DNA from: Rhinopithecus roxellana
Lineage: Eukaryota > Chordata > Mammalia > Primates > Cercopithecidae
DNA length: 64,000 nucleotides
Reading direction: 5' to 3'
Assembly (NCBI RefSeq): GCF_007565055.1
Contig: NC_044553.1
Coordinates: forward strand, 124,828,978-124,892,977
A program made the position numbers and the translations under genes. How positions within the stretch are numbered: the stretch's first letter is position 1; every line of letters begins with the position of its first letter. The notes under the pieces were generated by a model, which was not told where the DNA came from, did not search any database, and saw nothing but the letters and a program-made list of their open reading frames with translations. This document shows, piece by piece, positions 42,036 to 53,001 of this stretch.

Positions 42036-45000
42036 ATGTGGCCCCAACCCCACCGCCCTACCCATCCCATGATGTCCGAAGAAACCCCACAGATCAAAAT
42101 GGCCAAGGCCAAGGAAAAGGTAAAATGCACCAGGTTGTGGCACCCCAACCCAGCCCCAGGTGCCCTCTGACAGTCAAGCTGCTGTCAGAGTCTGTGCCAC
42201 TGCTGAGGCACACCAGGCTGGGACCCCCCCACACACAGTGCCTCTGGACTCCCCACACCCAAATCTTGTGAGCCAGCCCAACCCCCTCGTGAGTCCTGCC
42301 CCTGCCCTCACCAGTCACCCCAGGGTGACTTTGAGCTGGTGACTCCCAGGGCTTCCCATTCCATACTCTGCCCTTATCTCCTGCTACCCCAAACCCGACC
42401 TCCTTGGGCTCTTTGGGCTCAGGTCTCCAAGGACCTGGGTGCCCCAGAACCTGCCCTCACTAGTTGGCCCATGGTCACTTTGGACAGGTGACTCCTGGGG
42501 CTCCCTGCTCCATACTCGGCCCTCACCTCCCACCACCCAAAGCCTGACCTCCCTGGGCTCTTGGGGCTTGCATCTCCAAGGACCTGGGTCCCAATCCTGT
42601 GATCCCCCCCCCATCTCAAAGCGGCAACTTGGGCATTGCACTCACGTGTCCTCCCCACCAGTCCACTGAGGAGTGGAATGTAGTGATGTCACAGTCCCTC
42701 TAGGAACTGTCATTACTGCCACGAGACTGGTCTTTGGTCTTAGGACCCAGTCCCCTAAGTGTTCTTGCCCATTTCTGGTTCCTCTGGTTGTAGCACAGGT
42801 TTCCAGCTGGAAGGGCATTGGGGACTGTGGGACCTAGGAGAGAGAGGTTTCAGGCTGCCTTACTTCCTTATACAGACACTAACAGTGTGAAAAGCCGACA
42901 CCTCCCCCATGAGCTCAACACATTGACAGTGTCTCTGGGGGGCAATGGGAGAACGGGTTTGGTTTGGTTTTCTCCCAGGCTTCTACTCTCCAGAGAGACT
43001 CAAACATTGTTTCTGAGTTCCCCACCTCAGATTTGAATTCTGCATTGTTCTAGGACCAGAGTGCCCCTCAGTCAGTGGTTTCTGGAGTAAGATCTGCCTA
43101 TCTTCTGTGGAACAGATCTTGGGAAACTGAACTTGACAGCTTGAATCTTCCTCATCTCAGCTCCACCTGGGGTACTTTGAGTGCCACAGGATAAATATGG
43201 GGTATCTTTCTGAAGCATCAGTTTCCCTTGAGTCTACTGAGAGACAAAACATTAATGTACTTAGGGGTGACAGTCAGATAAACTTATAAGAATATGTAAG
43301 ACTTCTGATGTGAGGGTTGGGTTGTCCTCTTTCTGTTAAATTCCCAGATTTCACAGAAAGGCTGCCTTCTGCCATTAGGATACATTAATATAAATTTTGA
43401 GAGGTAGTGGTGCCGTTCTTCACACTAACAGACATGAGGATGTATGACTCTAAACCACACAGTGTACAGTTCCTGCCTACTTAATATTTGCTTTTCTACC
43501 TCTGCCTCTGGTTTTGGTCCCTGGCAGCTGCCTAGTTTGTGGCAAAATCCCAGAGCTCAGAGCCAGAAGACTGAGTTTAAGTTCCATTATTGCCTTTTGT
43601 TCAGCCATGCTATCAATCCCTCTCAGTCACTAAGTGATTGTGACAACACTTCCTACAGTTGTTGGTGGCATTAAATCAGATGGTGTATAAGAGTATTTTG
43701 TATAAACTGTAAAGCAGAATGTGACTGTAGGAGCTTGTAGTTCTCACGAGTATCACTGCTCTTCCTTTCCACAGTTGAGAGACGCTCATCCCCAGGCAAC
43801 CCTCGTGTTGGTACAGGAGCAAGCGACGCCAAAAGAAGAACATAAATAATGGCGCTAACCCTGAGACAACCACTTCTAGTGGTTGCCACTCACCAGAGGA
43901 TGTGAGTCTTGGCTGGCCAGGCTCCTGGGGACAGAGGGCCCAAGGGGTGGTGGAGGGTAATTGTTAAGATTGTGGAAGATCTCCCAGGCACTGGTTAAGA
44001 ATTCTGGGTTTGAATCCTCTCCATCTGCTGGGGATATGATTTAGGGCAAATTCCTTGAGCTCTTTGGGCCTCTCTTTTCACATCTACAAAATAGGAGTGG
44101 TGTGGTTTGACCTACATTGGTGAAGTTTAAATGAGATTTGTCATTGTTGTTTTATGTTAATCCCTAGTCCACGGCCTGCTGTAAAGTCTCCTTCTCGGGC
44201 TTGCGTTTCCTGAGGTAGAGTTAGAGAGTATCAGGTTTCTGTTAGCTCTGAGAGTCTGAGAGTTAAAGGCCCACTAGAATGGAAACCTCGGGGCCAAGGG
44301 CTCCTGTCTGCCTTTTCCGTCCTATATCCTCACTGTGAAGAACCGTCCCTGGCCCGTATGTGCTCAGTCAATGTTTGTTGAATGAATGTACCTTTCTAAA
44401 TCACAAGCTGGCAGAAGGGTGGGCTTTTCTCACACTCCATCTCTGAAGGTTTCCGTGACTGTCTCTTCGAGAGAATCTAGTTTCAGACTTTCAGTTCTGT
44501 GGCTGTGGGCAAAAACCAACCAAGACCCAAATCCTTTTTCTCTGGGAGTGGAGAAGAGTTTACCAGCTGGTGTTCTCATTGGGTCTAAGAACTTTACCTT
44601 TAAAATCCATCCCTGGCCCCTGCCTACCCGCTTCCTGGCCTGGGGAATAGAGTCGAGGGGGCCACCCTCAGTCACCTTCCTTTCACTCTTCCCCACAGAA
44701 ACAACAGAACCGAGCTCAGCTGGAAGAAGTAATGTGATTTCTTTGTTTACTCATGACATGACTGCTGGGTTTGGAGGGCACTCAGATGTAGAGGCCCCAG
44801 TCTCATCTTGCCCACACCCAGCCTGGGGAAGAAGGCTCACCCTTCAGATTCCACCCCATCCCCACAGGGTTCCTGATAACCTGGTCCCATGGGTGGGCCT
44901 GTCCTGGGGCAGTGGTGCCATTCTGGGGGCATGTCTCTTGCTGTGCCATCTCTGCCTCCCCCTGGTAAGAGCTCTGTCTTCCTCTTCTGTAGGAAACGAA

Positions 45001-48000
45001 GGCAAGCCACCAACATCAGGATGCCCTAAGGAGGGAGCTAGAGGTGAGTGGAGGGTGGAGAAGGTTTCTTTGCTTCTCTTTCAGCACTTGCTTGTCTTTT
45101 CTCCCAAAGGCCCAGGTTCATACCACACAAATCCTTACATTCAGAAAACGGAGCTTCAGACGGCAACTCTATTACAGCCAGCATGCTGTCCAGCAGTTGC
45201 AAGGTGGGAATCCGGCACCCTGTCATCTTAAAACCTGGCACTTTGACAGGCCTTTAGGGGGAGTCCTTTGGGCCGCATCTGAATGTCTCTCATTCCAGGA
45301 GAGACCAGGGATCTGGTGTGCCGCCTCCATGAATCATGGAAGTTTTCCAGAGAATTAGAGTGGGCCCTCTCTGATATCACCACACAGAAGAGGAAGGCAG
45401 ACAGGGTGAGTCCAACCACCTGCCCCGTCCCCTGGGAGCACAGCTTCGCAGATGGAGGAGTGAGCCTAAAAGTCCCTTCTGTCGGATGGAGTGTCCTGCT
45501 CAGAAGACAGCGTGGCCATTTCTTGCTGCTTTTGTGTGTGGTGGTTAGAGGCTGACGGGGGCTGAGTTGGCTGCTGTGGGTGAGTTGGGGGGTGCTGTGG
45601 GGAGCGAGCACCGGACATAGAGCTCGCAGGCCAAGTGCCCACCCTGCCTATACTTGACTGTGGCCTTGACCAAGTCCTAAGTGGCGGTTAGGGTACTTGT
45701 ACCATAAAGGTACAGAAGAGTAGCTTGAGTATGTTATTATTTGTGTTGAGAGAGGGAGCCTGTGTGTGTGTGTGTGTGCGTATGTATTATGGTAATATAC
45801 AATAAACATGTTTGTAAGGATTCATAAACATCTCAGGAGAGAGGAACAGTGTTGGGGGGAGATATTTCCCTTCTGTACTTTCTGAGTTTTGGACTATTTG
45901 AACGTATCATCCTTTCAAAATGTCAACAAAGGATTAATGTCCTCCTTCCTATCTGTGCCCCTACCCCCAGTGAAAGAATGGGCTTAGAGAATCAGATATA
46001 CCTGGGTGTTGAAACCCCAGCTCTAAGTGATCTTAGGCAAGCACTTAACCCTTAATACCCCATGTTTTTCATCTACACGATAGAGGTAATAATGGTAACC
46101 GTCTCCTGTGGAGGTTGTGAGGATTAAACGGGATTGTTAGCGCAGTGCCTGGTGAAGCACTCAGTAAAGGTTCCAACAGTGGTAGTAATAACAGTAACAA
46201 CAACAGCAATATTATCTGATGTCTCTGGACCCCTGTTAGTCAGCCATGAATTCAGTCTCTTTCCCTGTCCCTTCCACTTTTACTGAGTTCTTTGAAAAAC
46301 AAATGAGGGCCGGGTGCTCTGGCTCATGCCTGTAATGCCAGCACTTTGGGAGGCCAAAGCAGGCGGGTCACCTGAGGTCAGGAGTTCAAGACTAGACTGA
46401 CTGACCTGGAGAAACCCTATCTCTACTAAAAATACAAAGTTAGCCAGCTGTGGTGGCACATGCCTGTCATCCTAGCTAATTGGGAGGCTGAAGCAGGAGA
46501 ATCGCTTGAACCCGGGAGGCGGAGGTTGTGGTGAGCTGAGATTGCGCCACTGCACTCCAGTCAGGGCAACAAGAGGGAAACTCTGCCTGAAGAAAAAGAA
46601 AAAGAAAGAAAGAAACAAAACAAAAAAGAAAAACAAATGAGACTGTGGGCTTGGAAGTGCCTTGAGAGCATGTCAGGTGTGACTGGGAGAGGGGAGTGGT
46701 GTGTGGAGGAGTCACTGTGGCTGCTGTTCCTGGTCGGCCAGCCGCTCCTCTGCCTACTCTATCCTGACTTCACCTGCTCTATTTGCAGTACATCGAGGAG
46801 TTAACGAAGGAGAGGGACGCCCTGAGTCTGGAACTGTACAGGAACACGTAGGTTGGGGGAAAGTGGGATGGGAGGTCTGGGGGCTCTTAGCCTGGGGGGT
46901 GTGCTGGGAGGTGGGGGTACAGGTGGGCATGGTGAGAGGCTCATACAGGTTTTCATGTGTGCACAGGGAAGCTCTAGTGCCGGCTGTGCCACTGACTCAC
47001 GGGGTAGCCTCAGGCAACTCATGTCTTCTCTCTGGCCTGCCACCTGGGACTTTTAATTCCTGGGGTCCCATCCAGTGCCACGGTTCTGTGGTTGTGGGGT
47101 GAAAGCAGAGGGCTGACCACCAAAGCGTTCCTTTCTGTTCTTCGTTCATTCCTTTCTCTACTGTCTCTGGCCATAGCATAATCGATGAGGAGCTGAAGCA
47201 GAAAAATATCAAATTAGAAGAAAAACTTCGACTTCAAGAGACTCAAAAGACTGAGATCCAGCTCAACGTAAAGGAGCTAGAAAGGAAGCTGGAGAGGGCC
47301 AAGCTCCTGCTGCCACAGGCAAGCGGCTGCAGCCCCAGGGGTTGCGGGATCCCCGTCCGGCTGGGACCATGGTCTAGGCATCGTGCAGGGTATGGGGAGG
47401 CTCCAGTCAAGAGCTAGAAAATTGGGGTCCTTGTTCTGGCCCATAGAATCCTCCAGAGTATGCTAAAAATCTACAAAGTGGGGGCCCTGCCTGGAGAATC
47501 AGAATCTCAAGAGTTAGGGCTTAAAAATATATATTTTGAAGGATCATGGGTGAAAACCATTGTTTTATAGATTCCATTTATATGGGTAGCTCATGAGTCT
47601 GTTTCCTTCTGAGGTTCAAACCAACACTTTCACTATTCCAGCAGCAGCTGCAGGAGGAGGCTGACCACCTGGGTAAGGAGCTTCAGAGTGTGTCAGCAAA
47701 GCTCCAAGCCCAGGTGGAAGAGAACAAGTTGTGGAACCGCCTGTACCAGCAACAGGAAGAGAAGATGTGGAGGCAGGAGGAGAAGATACAGGAGCAGGAG
47801 GAGAAGATACGGGAGCAGGAGGAGAAGATGCGAGAGCAGGAAAAGAAGAGGCAGGAGCAGGAGGAGAAGATGCGGAGGCAGGAGGAGAAGATACAGGAGC
47901 AGGAGGAGAAGATACACGAGCAGGAGGAGAATATACGAGAGCAGGAGAAGAAGAGGCAGGAGCAGGAGGAGAAGATGCGGAGGCAGGAAGAGAAAATGTG

Positions 48001-51000
48001 GAGCCAGGAGGAGAAGATACGGGAGCAGGAGGAGAAGATACAGGAGCAGGAGCAGAAGATATGGAGGCAGGAGGAGAAGATATGGGAGCAGAAGGAGACG
48101 ATGCGGGAACAGGATGAGATGATGCGGGAGCAGGAGGAGAAGATGTGTGAGCAGGAAGAGAAGCTGTTGGAGAAGGAGGAGAAGATGTGTGAGCAGGAGG
48201 AGAAGCTGTGGGAGAAGGAGAAGAAGATGCGGGAGCAGGAGGAGAAGATGTGGAGGCAGGAGAAGAAGCTACGGGAGCAGGAAGAGAAGATGTGGAGGCA
48301 GGAGGAGAAGATACGGGAGCAGGAGAAGAAGATCTGGGAGAAGGAGGAGATGATGCAGGAGCAGGAGGAGATGTGGAGGCAGGAAAAGATACAGGAGCAG
48401 GAGGAGAATATGCACAATCAGGAGGAGAAGATACGGGAGCAGGAGGAGAAGATACACGAGCAGGAGGAGAGTATACGAGAGCAGGAGAAGAAGAGGCAGG
48501 AGCAGGAGGGGAAGACGCGGAGGCAGGAGGAGAAGATACAGGAGCAGGAGGAGAAGATACGGGAGCAGGAGGAGAAGATACACGAGCAGGAGGAGAATAT
48601 ACGAGAGCAGGAGAAGAAGAGGCAGGAGCAGGAGGGGAAGATGTGGAGGCAGGAGGAGAAGATACAGGAGCAGGAGGAGAAGATACAGGAGCAGGAGGAG
48701 AAGATACAGGAGCAGAAGCAGAAGATACGGGAGCAGGAGGAGAAGATACAGGAGCAGGAGGAGATGTGGAGGCAGGAGGAGAAGATACAGGAGCAGGAGG
48801 AGAATATACACAATCAGGAGGAGAAGATACAGGAGCAGGAGGAGAAGATACACGAGCAGGAGGAGAATATACGAGAGCAGGAAAAGAAGAGGCATGAGCA
48901 GGAGGAGAGGATACGGAGGCAGGAGGAGAAAATGTGGAGCCAGGAGGAGAAGATACGGGAGCAGGAGGAGAAGATACGGGAGCAGGAGCAGAAGATACGG
49001 GAGCAGGAGGAGAAGATACAGGAGCAGGAGGAGATGTGGAGGCAGGACGAGAAGATACAGGAGCAGGAGGAGAATATGCACAATCAGGAGGAGAAGATAC
49101 GGGAGCAGGAGGAGAAGATACATGAGCAGGAGGAGAATATACGAGAGCAGGAGAAGAAGAGGCAGGAGCAGGAGGAGAAGATGCGGAGGCAGGAGGAGAA
49201 AATGTGGAGCCAGGAGGAGAAGATACAGGAGCAGGAGGAGAAGATACGAGAGCAGGAGCAGAAGATACGGGAGCAGGAGGAGAAGATACAGGAGCAGAAG
49301 CAGAAGATACGGGAGCAGGAGGAGAAGATACAGGAGCAGGAGGAGATGTGGAGGCAGGAGGAGAAGATACAGGAGCAGGAGGAGAATATACACAATCAGG
49401 AGGAGAAGATACAGGAGCAGGAGGAGAAGATACACGAGCAGGAGGAGAATATACGAGAGCAGGAAAAGAAGAGGCATGAGCAGGAGGAGAGGATGCGGAG
49501 GCAGGAGGAGAAAATGTGGAGCCAGGAGGAGAAGATACGGGAGCAGGAGGAGATGTGGAGGCAGGACGAGAAGATACAGGAGCAGGAGGAGAATATGCAC
49601 AATCAGGAGGAGAAGATACGGGAGCAGGAGGAGAAGATACATGAGCAGGAGGAGAATATACGAGAGCAGGAGAAGAAGAGGCAGGAGCAGGAGGAGAAGA
49701 TGCGGAGGCAGGAGGAGAAAATGTGGAGCCAGGAGGAGAAGATACGGGAGCAGGAGGAGAAGATACGGGAGCAGGAGCAGAAGATATGGAGGCAGGAGGA
49801 GAAGATATGGGAGCAGAAGGAGACGATGCGGGAGCAGGATGAGATGATGCGGAAGCAGGAGGAGAAGATGTGTGAGCAGGAGGAGACGCTGTTGGAGAAG
49901 GAGGAGAAGATGTGTGAGCAGGAGGAGAAGCTGTGGGAGAAGGAGAAGATGATGCGGGAGCAGGAGGAGAAGATGTGGAGGCAGGCGAAGAAGCTACGGG
50001 AGCAGGAAGAGAAGACGTGGAGGCAGGAGGAGAAGATACGGGAGCAGGAGAAGAAGATCTGGGAGAAGGAGGAGATGATGCAGGAGCAGGAGATGTGGAG
50101 GCAGGAAAAGATACAGGAGCAGGAGGAGAATATGCACAATCAGGAGGAGAAGATACGGGAGCAGGAGGAGAAGAGATACACGAGCAGGAGGAGAATATAC
50201 GAGAGCAGGAGAAGAAGAGGCAGGAGCAGGAGGGGAAGATGCGGAGGCAGGAGGAGAAGATACAGGAGCAGGAGGAGAAGATACAGGAGCAGGAGGAGAA
50301 GATACAGGAGCAGGAGGAGAAGATACGAGAGCAGGAGCAGAAGATACGGGAGCAGGAGGAGAAGATACAGGAGCAGAAGCAGAAGATACGGGAGCAGGAG
50401 GAGAAGATACAGGAGCAGGAGGAGATGTGGAGGCAGGAGGAGAAGATACAGGAGCAGGAGGAGAATATACACAATCAGGAGGAGAAGATACAGGAGCAGG
50501 AGGAAGAAGATACACGAGCAGGAGGAGAATATACGAGAGCAGGAAAAGAAGAGGCATGAGCAGGAGGAGAGGATGCGGAGGCAGGAGGAGAAATGTGGAG
50601 CCAGGAGGAGAAGATACGGGAGCAGGAGGAGAAGATATGGGAGCAGGAGCAGAAGATACGGGAGCAGGAGGAGAAGATACAGGAGCAGGAGGAGATGTGG
50701 AGGCAGGACGAGAAGATACAGGAGCAGGAGGAGAATATGCACAATCAGGAGGAGAAGATACGGGGAGCAGGAGGAGAAGATACACGAGCAGGAGGAGAAT
50801 ATACGAGAGCAGGAGAAGAAGAGGCAGGAGCAGGAGGAGAAGATGCGGAGGCAGGAGGAGAAAATGTGGAGCCAGGAGGAGAAGATACGGGAGCAGGAGG
50901 AGAAGATACGGGAGCAGGAGCAGAAGATATGGAGGCAGGAGGAGAAGATATGGGAGCAGAAGGAGACGATGCGGGAGCAGGATGAGATGATGCGGAAGCA

Positions 51001-52207
51001 GGAGGAGAAGATGTGTGAGCAGGAGGAGAAGCTGTTGGAGAAGGAGGAGAAGATGTGTGAGCAGGAGGAGAAGCTGTGGGAGAAGGAGAAGATGATGCGG
51101 GAGCAGGAGGAGAAGATGTGGAGGCAGGAGAAGAAGCTACGGGAGCAGGAAGAGAAGACGTGGAGGCAGGAGGAGAAGATACGGGAGCAGGAGAAGAAGA
51201 TCTGGGAGAAGGAGGAGATGATGCAGGTGCAGGAGGAGATGTGGAGGCAGGAAAAGATACAGGAGCAGGAGGAGAATATGCACAATCAGGAGGAGAAGAT
51301 ACGGGAGCAGGAGGAGAAGATACACGAGCAGGAGGAGAATATACGAGAGCAGGAAAAGAAGAGGCATGAGCAGGAGGAGAGGATGCGGAGGCAGGAGGAG
51401 AAAATGTGGAGCCAGGAGGAGAAGATACAGGAGCAGGAGGAGAAGATACGGGAGCAGGAGCAGAAGATACGGGAGCAGGAGGAGAAGATACAGGAGCAGG
51501 AGGAGATGTGGAGGCAGGACGAGAAGATACAGGAGCAGGAGGAGAATATGCACAATCAGGAGGAGAAGATACGGGAGCAGGAGGAGAAGATACACGAGCA
51601 GGAGCAGAATATACGAGAGCAGGAGAAGAAGAGGCAGGAGCAGGAGGAGAAGATGCGGAGGCAGGAAGAGAAAATGTGGAGCCAGGAGGAGAAGATACGG
51701 GAGCAGGAGCAGAAGATATGGAGGCAGGAGGAGAAGATATGGGAGCAGAAGGAGACGATGCGGGAGCAGGATGAGATGATGTGGGAGCAGGAGAAGAAGA
51801 TGTGTGAGCAGGAGGAGAAGCTGTTGGAGAAGGAGGAGAAGATGTGTGAGCAGGAGGAGAAGCTGTGGGAGAAGGAGAAGAAGATGCGGGAGCAGGAGGA
51901 GAAGATGTGGAGGCAGGAGAAGAAGCTACGGGAGCAGGAAGAGAAGATGTGGAGGCAGGAGGAGAAGATACGGGAGCAGGAGAAGAAGATCTGGGAGAAG
52001 GAGGAGATGATGCAGGAGCAGGAGGAGATGTGGGAGCAGGAAGAGAAGATGTGGGAGCAGGAAGAGAAGATGTGGGAGCAGGAAGAGAAGATGTGTGAGC
52101 AGGAGGAGAAGATGCAGAGGCAGGAGGAGAAGATGCGGGAGCAGGAAATGAGGCTGTGGCAGCAGGAGGAGAAGATGCAGGAGCAGGAGGTGAGGCTGCA
52201 GGAATAG
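42036..52207 (+). CDS. GOLGA6L: GOLGA6L-type golgin gene, nine exons, possibly inactivated
   Basis: Golgin A6-like coiled-coil gene. Proposed exons: 42036-42119 (begins MWPQPHRPTHPMMSEE), 43775-43901 (ends NPETTTSGGCHSPED), 44699-44728, 44993-45043, 45110-45203 (LYYSQHAVQQLQ), 45299-45405 (TRDLVCRLHESWKF), 46789-46847 (YIEELTKERDALSLELYRNT), 47177-47318 (QLNVKELERKLERAKLLLPQ) and 47642-52207. Introns are GT-AG except intron 8, which starts with GC. Exons 3-9 keep one frame up to TAG at 52205-52207. Exon 2 is 127 nt where the family reading needs 129. Read from exon 1 it meets TAA, and the golgin peptide resumes only in another frame. No in-frame Met follows until the start of the exon 9 repeat. 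So the locus is either a pseudogene or uses an unseen first exon. Family members are Golgi-related coiled-coil proteins of largely unknown function, usually around 600-1,000 residues. This one would be far longer. The exact paralogue is not assignable. Confidence 0.8.
42120..43774 (+). other. Golgin intron 1
   Basis: GT donor at 42120, AG acceptor at 43773-43774. The first 550 bp are C-rich, with three partly repeated blocks around 'CCTGGGCTCTTGGGGCT' / 'CCTTGGGCTCTTTGGGCT' and 'TCCAAGGACCTGGGT' (42300-42600), a weak local duplication of roughly 130 bp. No other gene is seen. Confidence 0.55.
43971..44150 (+). mobile_element. MIR-like SINE
   Basis: 'AAGAATTCTGGGTTTGAATCC', 'TTAGGGCAAATTCCTTGAGC' and 'TTTCACATCTACAAAATAGG' follow the MIR order. 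Inside golgin intron 2. Confidence 0.7.
44290..44395 (+). mobile_element. L2 3' end
   Basis: 'CTCGGGGCCAAGGGCTCCTG' and 'GTGCTCAGTCAATGTTTGTTG' followed by AATGAATG. Typical L2 terminus in golgin intron 2. Confidence 0.65.
46021..46195 (+). mobile_element. MIR-like SINE
   Basis: 'GTGATCTTAGGCAAGCACTT', 'GATAGAGGTAATAATGGTAA', 'GTTGTGAGGATTAAACGGG' and 'AGCACTCAGTAAAGG'. Golgin intron 6. Confidence 0.75.
46308..46627 (+). mobile_element. Alu in golgin intron 6, 14-bp target-site duplication
   Basis: GAAAAACAAATGAG at 46294-46307 and 46628-46641. Tail rich in AAAG/AAAC. Confidence 0.96.
47425..47575. mobile_element. hAT-Charlie relic (MER20/MER5B-like)
   Basis: 'AGAATCCTCCAGAGTATGC', 'GTGGGGGCCCTGCCTGGAGAA' and 'TGAAAACCATTG'. 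Golgin intron 8. Confidence 0.6.
47642..52207 (+). repeat. GOLGA6L: Golgin exon 9: 21-bp coiled-coil repeat array
   Basis: After a conserved lead (EADHLGKELQSVSAKLQAQV), about 4.4 kb is built from a 21-bp unit such as GAGGAGAAGATACGGGAGCAG, which encodes EEKIREQ variants. One heptad per unit, with a single Ile/Met core residue each, predicts a very long charged helix or weak coiled coil. Larger blocks repeat: the 'WEQKETMREQDEMM' block occurs near 48086, 49811, 50953 and 51742, and a 'HNQEEKI' block occurs about ten times (48412 to 51551). Four indels break the heptad frame: +2 at about 50171, +1 at about 50503, -1 at about 50591 and +1 at about 50764. They cancel in pairs, so the stretches between them read as Arg/Tyr/Ser-rich sequence instead. 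The repeat unit is 86% purine on the + strand. The ending EQEVRLQE leads to the TAG. Confidence 0.92.
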
Positions 52208-52900
52208 GAGGAGAGGCTGGGGGAGCTGGGGCGGAAGGCTGAACTCTGGGGGAGCAGGCGGAGGTGGTTGCAAAACCCTGGAGATCATACAGAGCGACCT
52301 CACCACAACTTAGCAGATGGTTCCCTCTGCTTTTCCACCAGTCTGTGTCCTACAGTTTAAATGGTGGGAAGAAGGGTGTGAGATTTGAGGCTGGGGAGGG
52401 AGGCATGGGCCTCTAGTCAAGGGAGGCAGTCACTCAGGCCTGGAGGAAGGGGCCAGGTGCCAGGGGCCTGGGCAGATAACAGGGCCCCACTGTGCCCTCA
52501 CCACCCTGTTTATGGGCCCAGAATCTGGAAGCCAGCCACTACCTACCCTGGTGCCTATCCTGTAGGTGGAGTTGAAGAGCCAATAGCCTCAGAGTCTGCA
52601 GCAGCAGCGAGACCGTTACCTGGGTCACCTGCAGCAGTACGTGGCCACCTATCAGCAGCTGGCCTCTGAGAAGGAGGCTCTGCCCAGCTGCAGCAGCAGG
52701 AAGCTCAGGGCAAAGTGGTGGTCGAGATGGCCACCAGTAGTGCAGGAGACCCAGTTGAGGGAGTTGATGAGGGTGGGGCCCTCAGGGGGACGACCTGGCA
52801 GCCTCTATGGCTTCTCACTCTCTTTCCTGGCCCCTTAGGAGCATCTGAAAGCTGCCATCTACCGAGCAGATGACAAGAAGGCAAAAACAATCTAAAAGCC
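52208..52900 (+). pseudogene. Relic downstream golgin exons
   Basis: Immediately after the TAG the golgin frame continues as EERLGELGRKAEL, then shifts. At about 52566-52745 'VELKSQ' is followed by a TAG, then SLQQQRDRYLGHLQQYV and YQQLASEKEAL, matching the next coiled-coil exons of GOLGA6/GOLGA8 golgins. A frameshift follows at the 'LQQQEAQGK' part. A further acceptor-like 'CCCCTTAG' (about 52840) precedes 'EHLKAAIYRADDKKAKTI' and TAA. In full-length golgins these exons extend the coiled coil. Here stops and frameshifts leave them untranslated. Confidence 0.75.
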
Positions 52901-53001
52901 GGAAGCAAGGCCTGGAGAGGAGTCGGCCGCCATTTAGAATATAGTCTGAGCACAAACCTGAAAAAAAAAAATTATTTATTTTAAATTGTGGCAAAATACT
53001 G

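Noticed and set aside
44386..45231. 281-codon plus-strand open frame
   Set aside because: It crosses golgin exons 3-5 and their introns in another frame. The splice-supported golgin exons explain the region better.
47616..50474. 952-codon minus-strand open frame rich in Pro, Ser and Ala
   Set aside because: It is antisense to the golgin repeat exon, whose sense frame has family-matching exons and splice sites. The antisense frame is a by-product of the 21-bp unit.
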